Below are positions 26,033-35,256 of a stretch of DNA of 64,000 bases, piece by piece. The notes under the pieces are model-generated. The model worked only from the letters and a program-made list of their open reading frames with translations. It did no database searches and had not been told where the DNA came from. Source of the stretch: Flavimaribacter sp024343425 (GTDB taxonomy: Bacteria > Pseudomonadota > Alphaproteobacteria > Rhizobiales > Rhizobiaceae); contig OZ245773.1 in the NCBI GenBank assembly GCA_965227645.1, positions 310,001 to 374,000 of the forward strand, written 5' to 3'. Position numbers and translations under genes: made by a program. Numbering within the stretch: position 1 is the first letter of the stretch; every line of letters begins with the position of its first letter.

Positions 26033-27400
26033 TCAATAACTCCCGCGTCCAGACAAAACGGCGCGAAGCGTCAGCGCCATGATAGCGAAATCGAGAAGCA
26101 ACGTTCTTGATCTGGCGTAGGCGCTGTCCATCTCGATCATGCGGTCAAAGCCGATGTCGGCGCGTCCGGACACCTGCCAGAGACCGGTCAGCCCCGGCTT
26201 GACGTCGAGCCGGCGCAGCGCGTCGCCTGGATAGGCAGCGACTTCCTGGGGCAGGGCCGGGCGCGGTCCGACAATGCTCATCTGGTTGAGAACCACATTG
26301 AAAAGTTGCGGGAGTTCGTCCAGCGAATAGCGGCGCAGGAACCGGCCGACCGGCGTGATGCGCGGATCGTCCTTTGCCTTGAAGCAGAGGCCGGGACGGT
26401 CGCTCATCTTCAACACTACGGCGCGCTGCTGTTCGGCGTCCACGCACATGGTGCGGAACTTGTAGAGCGTGAACGTTTTGCCCCTAAGCCCAACGCGTTC
26501 CTGGCGAAAGAAAACCGGCCCCCGCGATGTGAGCCGGATGGCGGCGGCGATGGCGCCGATGGCGGGCGACAGGGCGATGATCGCCGCGCTCGCCACGAAA
26601 AGGTCAAGCACGCGCTTGCCTTTGACCGGGCCCTTCACCGGATCCTTGACCGGACTTGCGTCCGGCTTTCTGTCGCGCCAGGCCCTTAGCATGAATTCCG
26701 GATTGCCCCTGATATAGCGGCGCGCCATGCGCTTCGGCTCGAGTGCCAGGCGCCAGAGCCACTCCATTCCGGTTTTCCTGAACAACATCGGCGCACGGCG
26801 CACCTCTCCGGACCAGAAGTCGAACTGAGCGCCGACGCCCATGACGAGAGACGCGGAAAGGCGCTCGCGATTGCGCTCGATCCAGATTTCCTGAAGCGGC
26901 ACGCCAAGCGCGACCAGAACAATATCGGCGCCGGACGCGTTGATTTCGTCCACGATCGCGTGTTCCTCGTCACGCTCGAAAAAACCGTTTCGCGTGCCGG
27001 CGATGACCAGACCGGGCGCAAGCGCGGACGCCCGCAGGGCGGCGATGCGCGCAATATTTTCCCTGCTGCCCAGAAAGTAGATCGACAGTCCGCGCTTTGC
27101 GGCCTCGCGGCACAATGGCACAAACAGGTCCGTTCCGTTGAGGTTTTCCACAAAACGCTTGCCCTGCATCCGCGCGGCGAGATTGAGCCCGGAACCGTCG
27201 GGCAAAATAAAGTCGGCTTTTTCCAGCGCACTTCGATAGGTCCGGTCGCCATCGGCGGTGTTGACGCAGTGGGCGTTCAGGAAGGCGGCGGTGTAGCGCT
27301 TGTCCCTGTTCAAAAGCCTGTCCAATGCGTCGCGCGTGGTGGCCGATACGATGTCCAGACCGAACAGATTGATGGTGTCGAGCGAATGAGCCTGTGTCAT
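26033..27400 (-). CDS. WecG/TagA-family glycosyltransferase fused to a polyprenyl-phosphate sugar transferase
   Basis: 455 residues in two parts. Residues 1-240 are a GT26 (WecG/TagA/CpsF) domain: LNAHCVNTADGDRTY, LPDGSGLNLAARMQG, VALGVPLQEIWIERN and GVGAQFDFWSGEVRRAP. Residues about 262-455 are a bacterial sugar transferase (WcaJ/PglC type): a hydrophobic anchor (VLDLFVASAAIIALSP), GPVFFRQERVGLRGK, FRTM, the RRYSLDELPQLFNV motif, and GPRPALPQE. One protein may thus load the first sugar-1-phosphate on the lipid carrier and add the second sugar. It lies divergent from the response-regulator gene at the start of the exopolysaccharide locus. Confidence 0.9.
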   Translation of the reverse strand: MTQAHSLDTINLFGLDIVSATTRDALDRLLNRDKRYTAAFLNAHCVNTADGDRTYRSALEKADFILPDGSGLNLAARMQGKRFVENLNGTDLFVPLCREAAKRGLSIYFLGSRENIARIAALRASALAPGLVIAGTRNGFFERDEEHAIVDEINASGADIVLVALGVPLQEIWIERNRERLSASLVMGVGAQFDFWSGEVRRAPMLFRKTGMEWLWRLALEPKRMARRYIRGNPEFMLRAWRDRKPDASPVKDPVKGPVKGKRVLDLFVASAAIIALSPAIGAIAAAIRLTSRGPVFFRQERVGLRGKTFTLYKFRTMCVDAEQQRAVVLKMSDRPGLCFKAKDDPRITPVGRFLRRYSLDELPQLFNVVLNQMSIVGPRPALPQEVAAYPGDALRRLDVKPGLTGLWQVSGRADIGFDRMIEMDSAYARSRTLLLDFAIMALTLRAVLSGRGSY

Positions 27401-27495
27401 GGCGATCTCCTTTATTTTCGGTCACACTGATAAAGGAGCGCGGCGCTGCGCAGGGCGGCGCGAAAGCGTAGTCGCGGCATTAGTCGCTGATTCAG

Positions 27496-27511
27496 ATTTA
27501 CTGCGGTATAG
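27496..27511. promoter_or_regulatory. Degenerate copy of the exopolysaccharide regulon palindrome
   Basis: ATTTACTGCGGTATAG keeps the GTATAG half-site and 4 of 6 bases of the other half. It is located between the divergent glycosyltransferase fusion and the response regulator. Confidence 0.4.
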
Positions 27512-27639
27512 TGTCGGTTGTACTGAAGACTATTGGCGCTGCACCAAAGGATACCAGGTTCGGCGCTCCGGGAGCGAGAATGGCGGTCAGCGGCGGCGAT
27601 GAATAGGACGCCGCCGAATCACGGCCGGAGATCAAGGCG

Positions 27640-28263
27640 ATGCAAAAACTGAAACTGCTGCTTGCGGACGACCACGATCTGGTTCGTGACATGATATCCG
27701 ACTATCTGGCGGCGCAGGAGGGTTTTACCGTTTCCGTTGCGAAGGATTTCGCGGAAGCGGAAACAAGGATGTTGAAAGAGGGGCCCTATGACCTCGTCAT
27801 TCTCGATTTCACCATGCCTGGCATGAACGGTCTTGAGGGGCTGGAGAAAGCCAAAGATCTCAATCTGGGCAGTCCCGTCGCAATTATTTCAGGCACAATG
27901 ACACGGGCGGCCGCCGAACAGGCGCTCGCCATGGGCGCGGCCGGCTTCCTGCCGAAAACGATGACGGCGAAATCGCTGATCCACGCCGTGCGCTTCATGG
28001 CGACCGGGGAGCAATATGCGCCGATTTCCTTTTTCACGGAGAAGGAAGAGGAAGAAAAACACCCGCTCGCGGAAAAACTGTCATCGCGGGAACTGGAAGT
28101 GCTTGAAGGTCTCGTTGAAGGTCTTTCCAACAAGGAAATCGCCTTGCGGCTGGATCTGCAGGAAGTCACGATCAAGCTGCACGTCAAGACGCTCTGCCGC
28201 AAGATGGGCGCGCGCAACCGCACCAACGCGGCCATTCTCGCCAAGGAAGCGGGCCTTTTCTAG
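27640..28263 (+). CDS. NarL/FixJ-family response regulator (REC + LuxR HTH)
   Basis: 207 residues. The REC domain (about 4-120) has the acidic LLADDHDLV, the phospho-acceptor Asp56 in DLVILDFTMPG, and GFLPKTMTAKSLI (Lys). The LuxR-type HTH (about 143-203) has SSRELEVLEGLVEGLSNKEI. No kinase gene is adjacent; a hybrid kinase with an Hpt domain lies 10 kb away at the other end of the locus. It is probably the output regulator of exopolysaccharide synthesis, acting on the 16-bp palindromes upstream of these genes. Confidence 0.93.
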   Translation: MQKLKLLLADDHDLVRDMISDYLAAQEGFTVSVAKDFAEAETRMLKEGPYDLVILDFTMPGMNGLEGLEKAKDLNLGSPVAIISGTMTRAAAEQALAMGAAGFLPKTMTAKSLIHAVRFMATGEQYAPISFFTEKEEEEKHPLAEKLSSRELEVLEGLVEGLSNKEIALRLDLQEVTIKLHVKTLCRKMGARNRTNAAILAKEAGLF

Positions 28264-28305
28264 AGCGTTCATACCGACCAGGTCGGATACCGAAGGCCGC
28301 TATTT

Positions 28306-28321
28306 CTATCCTTTGGTATAG
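28306..28321. promoter_or_regulatory. 16-bp palindromic site upstream of the Wzz-like gene
   Basis: CTATCCTTTGGTATAG, half-sites CTATCC and GTATAG with a 4-base spacer, about 90 bases upstream of the coding start. A further half-site CTATCC lies near 28345. Confidence 0.6.
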
Positions 28322-28411
28322 CTGACCTATCTCAGTTCCCCGATACTATCCCTTCGCGGTCACGCAACCCGCCGCTGTTCGTCTACACCCTCCGTAACAC
28401 GGGGTTGAAAG

Positions 28412-29965
28412 ATGAACATTCATGTTGACCATCCGGTTCTTGAGACGGAGCCGATCGAAATTGTGGATACTGGCGAAGCCGGGCGGCGCGGACGCGACGT
28501 CTCGGCGCGCCGGCGCAATATGTTTCGCGCGCCCGGCTGGCTCCGCCTGAAACGCACGGCTTTCGGTTCGCTGACGATTGGCCGGATCATGCGCGGCGGA
28601 CGCGTCAGCGACGCCGGACGGCTTCCGCGCTACGTCACGGTCATCGGCGTTCTGACGGCGGCGATCTGGGTTCCCGTGTTTCTCTATCTCAATCTGGCGG
28701 AGGTCAAATACAGCTCCGATTTCTCACTTATCCTGCCTGGCAACGGCGTTTCGACTTCCGTCAACCTTACCGATATCGGGCAGGCCTCCACGTCGGCAAA
28801 CTCGGCCTATTCGAGTTCCTCTATCAGCCCAACTGTCACCTACAAGAAACTGCTTCAGTCGCAATCCGTCATCAAGCGCGCCGAAGAAATGCTTCTGCAG
28901 GACGGAATCCGGATCGGGTATCCGCGCATCAAGCTGGTCGACCAGACGAGCCTTATTCAGGTCATGATGGAGGCGACGTCTCCCGAAACCGCGCGCCAAT
29001 ATGCAGACGCGTTGCTGAGCGCGTTTCTCGCTGAACTGGAAAAGTTGAGGCAGGACGAAATTGAACGCCGACAGGGGTCCACGGTGGGCAGCGTGAAGCA
29101 GTATCAGGAAGCCGTCGACCAGATCAGGAACCGCATCAGCCAGCTCCAGATGGAGTCAGGATTGACGACAGCCGACCAGTTTCAGGAGATCGCCGTCGCC
29201 AAGGAAGAACTCGTCAAAAAGATGACCGATCTCAAAGGTCAGCACGCGCGCCAGTCAAGACTGGTCGAGTCCCTTGCATCACTGCTTGACATCTCGCCCG
29301 AAAATGCGGCCGTGTCCCTTCGCCTGCACGCCGATGTGGGATTCCAGACCCTGTTGAACGCGCTTTCGGAAGAGACCGCAAAGCTCGCCGAACTCAGCCA
29401 GAGCCTCGGCGACAAGCATCCCAACATCGTCAGCCTGCGCAAGCGCGTTCTGGGCGCGCGTCTCAAATTGATGGAACGCGGCGCCATGCTGACCGGTCTT
29501 GGAGTGGAAACGCTGCAGAACGAGATCGAACATTCCACGGAAGGTCAGCGCGCCTCCCTGCTGTCGCAACTCATGGACGGAACCGCCGAACGCGACGGGC
29601 TGGAAGCAGAACTGGCGATTCTCAAAGACGAGTTGCAGGTCGTCGAAAAGCGTCTGATTTCGCTGCTCAGCGCAGCCTCGGAACTTGACAGCCTCAACCG
29701 GGACTACAAGGTCGCTGAAGCCGTCTTTGCGTCGGCGCTGGCGCGCTCGAACACCTTCGAGACCGATGTGTTCGCCTCCTATCCGATGGTGCAGATCATC
29801 GAGGCGCCGACTTATTCGCAAAGCCCGAGCAGCCCCAACACGCTGCTGGCGATCCTCTTTGGAATCGCCGCCACCCTGTGCGCGATCGGCGGGCTTGTTC
29901 TCTTCTGGATCCGGCAGCCTCTGATCGCATGGATCACGGCGCGGCCGTCCGGGGAAGAGGATTGA
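28412..29965 (+). CDS. Polysaccharide chain-length/co-polymerase protein, Wzz/GumC type
   Basis: 517 residues. A membrane helix at about 73-92 (RYVTVIGVLTAAIWVPVFLY) is followed by a periplasmic domain with long coiled-coil helices (about 190-420, with KSLAELSQSLGDKHPNIVSL-like content), and a second membrane helix at about 475-500 (LLAILFGIAATLCAIGGLVL) with a short cytoplasmic tail. There is no C-terminal kinase domain, so it is the PCP-type without BY-kinase. It controls chain length and links the inner-membrane polymerase to the outer-membrane exporter. The next gene starts 4 bases later. Confidence 0.88.
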   Translation: MNIHVDHPVLETEPIEIVDTGEAGRRGRDVSARRRNMFRAPGWLRLKRTAFGSLTIGRIMRGGRVSDAGRLPRYVTVIGVLTAAIWVPVFLYLNLAEVKYSSDFSLILPGNGVSTSVNLTDIGQASTSANSAYSSSSISPTVTYKKLLQSQSVIKRAEEMLLQDGIRIGYPRIKLVDQTSLIQVMMEATSPETARQYADALLSAFLAELEKLRQDEIERRQGSTVGSVKQYQEAVDQIRNRISQLQMESGLTTADQFQEIAVAKEELVKKMTDLKGQHARQSRLVESLASLLDISPENAAVSLRLHADVGFQTLLNALSEETAKLAELSQSLGDKHPNIVSLRKRVLGARLKLMERGAMLTGLGVETLQNEIEHSTEGQRASLLSQLMDGTAERDGLEAELAILKDELQVVEKRLISLLSAASELDSLNRDYKVAEAVFASALARSNTFETDVFASYPMVQIIEAPTYSQSPSSPNTLLAILFGIAATLCAIGGLVLFWIRQPLIAWITARPSGEED

Positions 29966-29968
29966 GAC

Positions 29969-31276
29969 ATGAAGAAAAACCCGGCCGAGAAACTGGTCTT
30001 TGCAACGATCGCCTCGACATGGCTCTTCTACCTCATCGGGGGCCTTTATGTCGTGGGGCCGGTTATCGGCTGGCTTCTTGCAGGACTTGCCGGGCTTTCC
30101 CTCTATCTCGGGAATGCGATCCGGGCAGACCTGCGGCCGACCGGGTCGCCGCCGCCTCTGGTGCTTGGCTGGATCGCGGGCATGGGCGCCATGCTGGTTC
30201 CGCTGCTCATTGCCCACGCGGGCTGGGATCTCGGCATGGGGCAGACGATCAAGTCGGTCATAGGCTGGGCCAAGGGCTGGGCGCTCGTCGCGCTATTCAT
30301 CTTCGCCGGAGCGACCTTGCCGATACGGCGATCCGTCATCGTGAGGGCCATGTGCGTCGTCGCCCTGGTGACATTGGTTTTGACGCCGTTGTTCATCGTT
30401 GCGCCCATGGCCGGTTTGCCGAGCATGATCTTCGTCTCGCCGCTGAAGGCAATCGGCGGACCGGGCCCTGAATACTTCAGCGTCTATCTCTACACGATCG
30501 ACCCCGCGTCCGGTTCCGCGCGCTGGCAGTTCTTTGCGCCCTGGTCGCCCTTCGCAGGCCTCATCGGCGTTTTGACGGTAGCCTTCGCCCTCGATGAACG
30601 CCAGCGGTTCTGGATGCTGGTCGGCGTCCTCGGCGGGCTCACCATGATCCTGCTGTCCATGTCGAGAATGAGCCTCGTGGCGCTGCCTGTCAGCATTATG
30701 CTTCCGCGATTGCTTCCATTGGCGTCACGTCCTTTCGCCTGGTTTCTCGGCGCAGCGTTGATGGGCCTGATGACGGTCTTCGGCTCCGCACTGTTCCGCA
30801 TGATCCAGCAGGCCATAGACGCCTTCCGCGGCGCCCGCGCGGCGAGTTCAGAGGTGCGCTCTACACTGCAGAGAATAGCCTATGAGCGCTGGTCCACCGA
30901 GGCCGTCTGGTTCGGGCATGGAACGGTCGAACCCGGTCCGCATCTGGTGGAATACATGCCGATCGGCAGCCACCACACCTGGTATGGCCTGCTCTTCGTG
31001 AAGGGTGTCGCGGGCCTGCTGGCCTTCGCCATTCCGCTCACCTGGCAAACCGCCGCCGTCGTGCACGATTGCCTTTTCCACAGTCGCGGCCGCCTGCCGC
31101 TTTCGATCACGCTCGTCATGATCATGCTGACTTTCGGCGAGAACATCGAGATCGAGGCCTATCTCATCTGGCCGGCCTTCATGGTGCTTGGCGTTCACGC
31201 AAGGCAGATCGCCCGCGACCGTCTTCCCGCTGCCGAAGCACAGCCCGGGTCGCAAGGTTTGGCCGTTGCGTCCTGA
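29969..31276 (+). CDS. Wzy-type polymerase / O-antigen ligase-like membrane protein
   Basis: 435 residues with about ten predicted membrane helices (for example FATIASTWLFYLIGGLYVVG, LVALFIFAGATLPI, MVLIPLV-like stretches) and a large periplasmic loop near residues 290-340 that contains WFGHGTVEPGPHLVEYMPIG and SHHTWYG, in the position of the Wzy_C/ligase loop. It probably polymerises the exopolysaccharide repeat unit. It is directly behind the Wzz-like gene, so the pair is one operon. Confidence 0.8.
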   Translation: MKKNPAEKLVFATIASTWLFYLIGGLYVVGPVIGWLLAGLAGLSLYLGNAIRADLRPTGSPPPLVLGWIAGMGAMLVPLLIAHAGWDLGMGQTIKSVIGWAKGWALVALFIFAGATLPIRRSVIVRAMCVVALVTLVLTPLFIVAPMAGLPSMIFVSPLKAIGGPGPEYFSVYLYTIDPASGSARWQFFAPWSPFAGLIGVLTVAFALDERQRFWMLVGVLGGLTMILLSMSRMSLVALPVSIMLPRLLPLASRPFAWFLGAALMGLMTVFGSALFRMIQQAIDAFRGARAASSEVRSTLQRIAYERWSTEAVWFGHGTVEPGPHLVEYMPIGSHHTWYGLLFVKGVAGLLAFAIPLTWQTAAVVHDCLFHSRGRLPLSITLVMIMLTFGENIEIEAYLIWPAFMVLGVHARQIARDRLPAAEAQPGSQGLAVAS

Positions 31277-31358
31277 TTCTTCACTCCCCATGCGCTGACG
31301 TTGGCAAAGACGCGTGCGCGTTCTAGCATCGGCTGGAGCAGAAACCGGGGAGCATTTC

Positions 31359-31763
31359 ATGAAATTTGACAGAGAGCTGATTTCCAACGGCAATCCTATG
31401 GAGGGCGTCGTTGGCTTCAGCCGCGCAGTCAGGGTTGGTCCTTTCATTTCAATCGGAGGCACGGCGCCAGTCGGGCCGGACGGAAAAACCGTAGGCGTCG
31501 GCGACGTCGCTGCGCAAACCGCACAGTGCATTGAAATCATCAAGGCAGCGCTGGAACAGGCAGGCTCCGGCCTCGAGGATGTGGTGCGAACGCGCGTGAT
31601 CCTGACGGACATCGACAACTGGAAAGCCGCAATCGATGTGCGCAAGATCTATTTCAAGGACATTCGCCCGGTGGACACGATCATGGCCATAGACCGGTTC
31701 GTCAATCCTGAATGGCTTGTTGAACTCGAAGCAGATGCGATCGTATCAGGATGGGGTGACTAG
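31359..31763 (+). CDS. RidA-family (YjgF/YER057c/UK114) protein
   Basis: 134 residues from the ATG at 31359 with GGGGAGC upstream. Family sequence is visible in VGFSRAVRVGPFISIGG, QTAQCIEIIKAALEQAGSG and EDVVRTRVILTDI. RidA members deaminate reactive enamine/imine intermediates; other members have different hydrolase roles. It sits inside the exopolysaccharide locus, without an evident link to it. Confidence 0.9.
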   Translation: MKFDRELISNGNPMEGVVGFSRAVRVGPFISIGGTAPVGPDGKTVGVGDVAAQTAQCIEIIKAALEQAGSGLEDVVRTRVILTDIDNWKAAIDVRKIYFKDIRPVDTIMAIDRFVNPEWLVELEADAIVSGWGD

Positions 31764-31793
31764 TCGCCCGAATCGCTGAAAGGATCCCGCTCC

Positions 31794-32195
31794 ATGTCTC
31801 GATTGACTGCCGGCTCGTGCCTGTGCGGCGCTGTGCAATATGAAATCAGCGGCGCGTTCGACGCCTTTTTTCTTTGCCACTGCAAGCGGTGCCGCAAAGG
31901 CACGGGCACTGCCCATGCGGCCAATCTGTTTTCTTCGGTAGCGAAGATCAGGTGGATTGCCGGCCGCGATGACGTCCGGAGCTACCGGGTTCCGAATTCT
32001 CGTCATCAAAAGAGTTTTTGCGGCCAGTGCGGATCCGCCGTCCCGACTGAAAAGCCTGGCTTGCTGGTGGTCCCCGCCGGCGGTCTCGACACTGAAGTCG
32101 ACATCCGGCCGAACGCCCATATCTGTTGTGAAAGCAGAGCTGACTGGGACGACGGCCTCGCCGATGTTCCCTGTCTCAAGGGACTTCCGGGTTAG
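31794..32195 (+). CDS. GFA (glutathione-dependent formaldehyde-activating)-like zinc protein
   Basis: 133 residues. The zinc cysteines of the family are present: GSCLCGAVQYEI, CHCKRCRKGTG and FCGQCGSAVP. Known members bind zinc and a thiol adduct; most GFA proteins have no proved activity. It follows the RidA gene by 30 bases and ends before a bidirectional terminator. Confidence 0.88.
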   Translation: MSRLTAGSCLCGAVQYEISGAFDAFFLCHCKRCRKGTGTAHAANLFSSVAKIRWIAGRDDVRSYRVPNSRHQKSFCGQCGSAVPTEKPGLLVVPAGGLDTEVDIRPNAHICCESRADWDDGLADVPCLKGLPG

Positions 32196-32212
32196 CGCGG
32201 ATTCTGGGCACA

Positions 32213-32250
32213 AAAAGGCCGGCCCTTGTCGGACCGGCCTTCCGGAAAAT
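32213..32250. terminator. Bidirectional terminator between convergent genes
   Basis: AAGGCCGG and CCGGCCTT pair around CCCTTGTCGGA at 32217-32243, between the GFA gene and the convergent glycosyltransferase gene. Confidence 0.8.
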
Positions 32251-32259
32251 TCTGGTTTG

Positions 32260-33270
32260 TCAGGCCGCCAGGGCGATCGTCTCCTTCCGGTCGCCGGCGT
32301 TGCACAGATCCAGCCAGCCTTCCAGGAAGTCGTCTGTCGTGGACGCGGCGACGGTTCTGTTCTTTCCACCGTCTCCGATCGCGGCGAGATCGAGTTTCTG
32401 CAGGAAGGCGCTCCATCCGGCGACCGTGTTGTCGCCGATGTCGATTGCGCCGTTCAAGATATGCTGACGCAATCCGTCGACGCGCGGGCACAGCAGAGGC
32501 CGGCCCGCCGCCATGGCTTCGAGCGCGACAAGGCCGAATGGCTCCCAGCGCGACGGCATGGCGACCGCTTGGCACCGCGCCATCGCTTCCGCCGTGTCTT
32601 CCACATAGCCGTGGAACACGATGTTCGGGTAGCCTGCGGCCAGCGTCTCGAGCGCCGCGCGTTCTTCGCCGTCGCCGAAGATGTGAAGCTCCGTGTCCTG
32701 GCGTCCGGCAAGGTTGAAGCCCTTGACGAGGATGTCGAAACCCTTCTGGACGTTGAGGCGGCCGAAGGCGCCGAGCACGAACGGGTGACCCTCCGCCGGC
32801 GCGTCAAGCGCAAAGAAGGGCGCGAGATCGACGCCGGACGGCACGTATCGCAGGCGCTTCGGGTTGCACAACTGCCGGCGCAGCATCCAGTCGAACTGCG
32901 GACGGCTCACCGCCACCACCGTGTCGAACAGGGAGTAGGCCGTTTCAAGCAGCGTTTCGAACCGCCACCGGTTCTCGACATTCGCCGTCACGAAGCGTTC
33001 GCTGTAGCTGTGTTCGACATGGATGAAGGCGGTGCGCGGATGGATCGCCCGGATCGCCGTCAGCATGGGCATGTTCGCCCAGTTGACAGACAGGTGCGAA
33101 ACGATGATGTCGGCCTTGATCTTGGGCGGGGTGAATTGTCCGCGCCGGACCCGCACAATGCGATGCTGTCCGGCCTTGTCCAGAACGGGGCTGTTCGTCA
33201 TGTGCGCGAGCATCCGGTTGACGCCGCCAAAACTGTCGTCATCGACGATATGGGTGATTGCATTGATCAT
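32260..33270 (-). CDS. Glycosyltransferase family 4
   Basis: 336 residues from the ATG at 33268-33270 with GGGAGAAG upstream. GT-B features: FIHVEHSYSERF in the N-domain, then VLGAFGRLNVQKGFDILVKG, TELHIFGDGEER and the donor-site MPSRWEPFGLVALEAMAAGR (EX7E). It is probably one of three glycosyl-adding enzymes for the repeat unit. Start and end are 18 and 16 bases from neighbours, in a leftward operon with the two GT2 genes and the flippase. Confidence 0.92.
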   Translation of the reverse strand: MINAITHIVDDDSFGGVNRMLAHMTNSPVLDKAGQHRIVRVRRGQFTPPKIKADIIVSHLSVNWANMPMLTAIRAIHPRTAFIHVEHSYSERFVTANVENRWRFETLLETAYSLFDTVVAVSRPQFDWMLRRQLCNPKRLRYVPSGVDLAPFFALDAPAEGHPFVLGAFGRLNVQKGFDILVKGFNLAGRQDTELHIFGDGEERAALETLAAGYPNIVFHGYVEDTAEAMARCQAVAMPSRWEPFGLVALEAMAAGRPLLCPRVDGLRQHILNGAIDIGDNTVAGWSAFLQKLDLAAIGDGGKNRTVAASTTDDFLEGWLDLCNAGDRKETIALAA

Positions 33271-33288
33271 TGGTCTTCTCCCTTTCAA

Positions 33289-34284
33289 TTATGCGAGTTT
33301 TCTGCGCAGCAGGATGGATTCGGCGGCGCCGAGCAGCGCGTCGCCAAAGAGTTTGAGCGCGACAGCCGCGCCGAGCGTAATCAGCGACTTGACGGGCTCT
33401 TCGAGGAAAGGGCGCAAGGACTTGCCCATGGATCGAACGCACAAATCGAAGGCGACGTCGCCGTCGCGCAGCGATACGGCCCGGCGGCACAGGTAACGCA
33501 GCTGGTAGGCTTCCGCGACGCGGTCCTGTTTCTCAAGAAGCGCCGGAGCGATGGCAATCACCTTCTTGCGCATGCGATCCCAGGATTCAAACTGCCGCTC
33601 GATATTGCTGGACAGACCCGAGCAATGGATCCGGTAGTCGGTCAAGAGGCCCGGAATGCCCTCGATTAGCCAGTCCTGCGTGACGATGAAGCGCAGCCAG
33701 CCTTCGATGTCGTCCGATTGGCGGAAGGTTTCGTCGAACCACCAGTCGCGTTCCGTCTCGCCGGCCGGTCTGTAGGCGAACCCTTCGAGAGCGGCGGCGC
33801 GGATGACGGCGGAGGAGCCGTTGCCGATCGGGTTGCGTTTGAAGATGTCGATCGCCGTGATGTTCTTCAGTTTCGGCTTCTGATCGATGCCGAGCGGTTT
33901 TCCATTCTCATCGATCATCCGCGAGCCGGCGAAGCTGATCCCGACCTGCGGGTTTGAGCGCAGATGCGCGACATGCTTCTCCAGCTTTTCCGGAAGCCAC
34001 AGATCGTCGGCGTCGCAGAAACCGATGAATTCGCCGCGCGCTTCATGGACGCCCGTATTGTGGGCGCCAGCCAGACCGCGATTGGCCTGACGAACCAGCC
34101 TGAGGCGCGGATCGGCGAATGAATTGACGACGTCGACGGTGCCGTCGCTCGAGCCGTCGTCGACGACGATGAGTTCGAAATCGGCGAAGGTCTGCTCGAG
34201 CAGCGAGCGCAGCGTGTCGGCGATCATCGTTTCGCAATTATAGGCCGGAACGACGATCGAGGCGGTGACGGGATAATGGGTCAT
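33289..34284 (-). CDS. Glycosyltransferase family 2
   Basis: 331 residues. GT-A fold: ASIVVPAYNCETMIADTLRS, LIVVDDGSSDGTVDVV and FIGFCDADDLWLPEKL (metal-binding Asp pair). The C-terminal part has no membrane helix but ends with a hydrophobic stretch (LITLGAAVALKLFGDALLG). It is part of the leftward glycosyltransferase operon; the sugar is not readable. Confidence 0.92.
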   Translation of the reverse strand: MTHYPVTASIVVPAYNCETMIADTLRSLLEQTFADFELIVVDDGSSDGTVDVVNSFADPRLRLVRQANRGLAGAHNTGVHEARGEFIGFCDADDLWLPEKLEKHVAHLRSNPQVGISFAGSRMIDENGKPLGIDQKPKLKNITAIDIFKRNPIGNGSSAVIRAAALEGFAYRPAGETERDWWFDETFRQSDDIEGWLRFIVTQDWLIEGIPGLLTDYRIHCSGLSSNIERQFESWDRMRKKVIAIAPALLEKQDRVAEAYQLRYLCRRAVSLRDGDVAFDLCVRSMGKSLRPFLEEPVKSLITLGAAVALKLFGDALLGAAESILLRRKLA

Positions 34285-34308
34285 GGGTCGTACTCCCTTC
34301 GGAATGGG

Positions 34309-35247
34309 TCAGCGATAGAAGACCATGCGCCTGACGGCGGACGGCATCAGCGGGTTGGCGAGGGCGGCCATCAGCGTCATGACGCCGCGCCGCGGGTTTT
34401 CGAAAAAGGCGGACGGGCTCCTGCCGGCGCCGCGCAGGGCAAGGCCGAGTGCGGCGAGCGGAGGGGTCTTCAGGCGCAGGGCACGGCGCGCGAGGTAGCG
34501 CAGATGAACGGCTTCGGCCTTTCTGACGTCGTGGGCGCCGATGCGCGGATCATGCGCCAGCGCCGCCGCGACCGACGCCTTCCAGTTGGCTTCCATGGAG
34601 GAGAGATCCGCGGAAAGGCCATGGTCGCAGGCGCGGTAGTAAACGAGCCGTTCGTCCACGGCCTCGATGCGCGCGCCCTGTCCGACAAGCCTGATCAGCC
34701 ATTCCATGTCCTCGCCATATTTGAGCGACGTATCGAAGCCGCCGGACTGTTCGAAGACGTCGGCGCGAACCACGATGTTGGACATGGTGCAGACCGCGTT
34801 TTCGCGGATCAGGTCGCTGGCCGTCAGCGGTCTGCCAAGCGGCGTCGATTCGGTTTCGACCACATCGATCGTATTGCGGAAAAACGCGATGCGCGCATAG
34901 ACGGCGTCCGCCGCGCCGCGCCGGCGGAAGGTTTCAGCCATGCGCAGCAGCTTTTCAGGCGCCCAGATATCGTCGCTGTCGAGGAAAGCCAGGAGGCTGC
35001 CTTTCGCGTAGACGAAAGCCGCGATATTGCGGGCGCGGCTGGGCCCGCCATTGTCGAGTTCGACGACGCGGATGCGGCGATCGATCGCCGCATAGCGGGC
35101 GACGATGTCGCTTGTGTCGTCGGTCGAACCGTCGTCCACGATGATCAGTTCGAAATCGCCGAAACTCTGGCCGAGAACCGATTCAATCGTGTCCGCGATC
35201 GTCTTTTGTGCGTTCCAGCACGGCATGATGATGGAGAAGAGCGGCAT
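34309..35247 (-). CDS. Glycosyltransferase family 2
   Basis: 312 residues. GT-A fold with FSIIMPCWNAQKTIADTIES, LIIVDDGSTDDTSDIVAR and LLAFLDSDDIWAPEKLL. It is similar to its neighbour and may be an old duplicate (both end in short hydrophobic or Arg/Pro-rich tails). It starts 10 bases after the flippase gene. Confidence 0.92.
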   Translation of the reverse strand: MPLFSIIMPCWNAQKTIADTIESVLGQSFGDFELIIVDDGSTDDTSDIVARYAAIDRRIRVVELDNGGPSRARNIAAFVYAKGSLLAFLDSDDIWAPEKLLRMAETFRRRGAADAVYARIAFFRNTIDVVETESTPLGRPLTASDLIRENAVCTMSNIVVRADVFEQSGGFDTSLKYGEDMEWLIRLVGQGARIEAVDERLVYYRACDHGLSADLSSMEANWKASVAAALAHDPRIGAHDVRKAEAVHLRYLARRALRLKTPPLAALGLALRGAGRSPSAFFENPRRGVMTLMAALANPLMPSAVRRMVFYR

Positions 35248-35256
35248 GGAAGCCTC

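Noticed and set aside
31957..33669. Long plus-strand frame of 570 codons
   Set aside because: It overlaps the GFA gene in another frame and is antisense to two glycosyltransferase genes.
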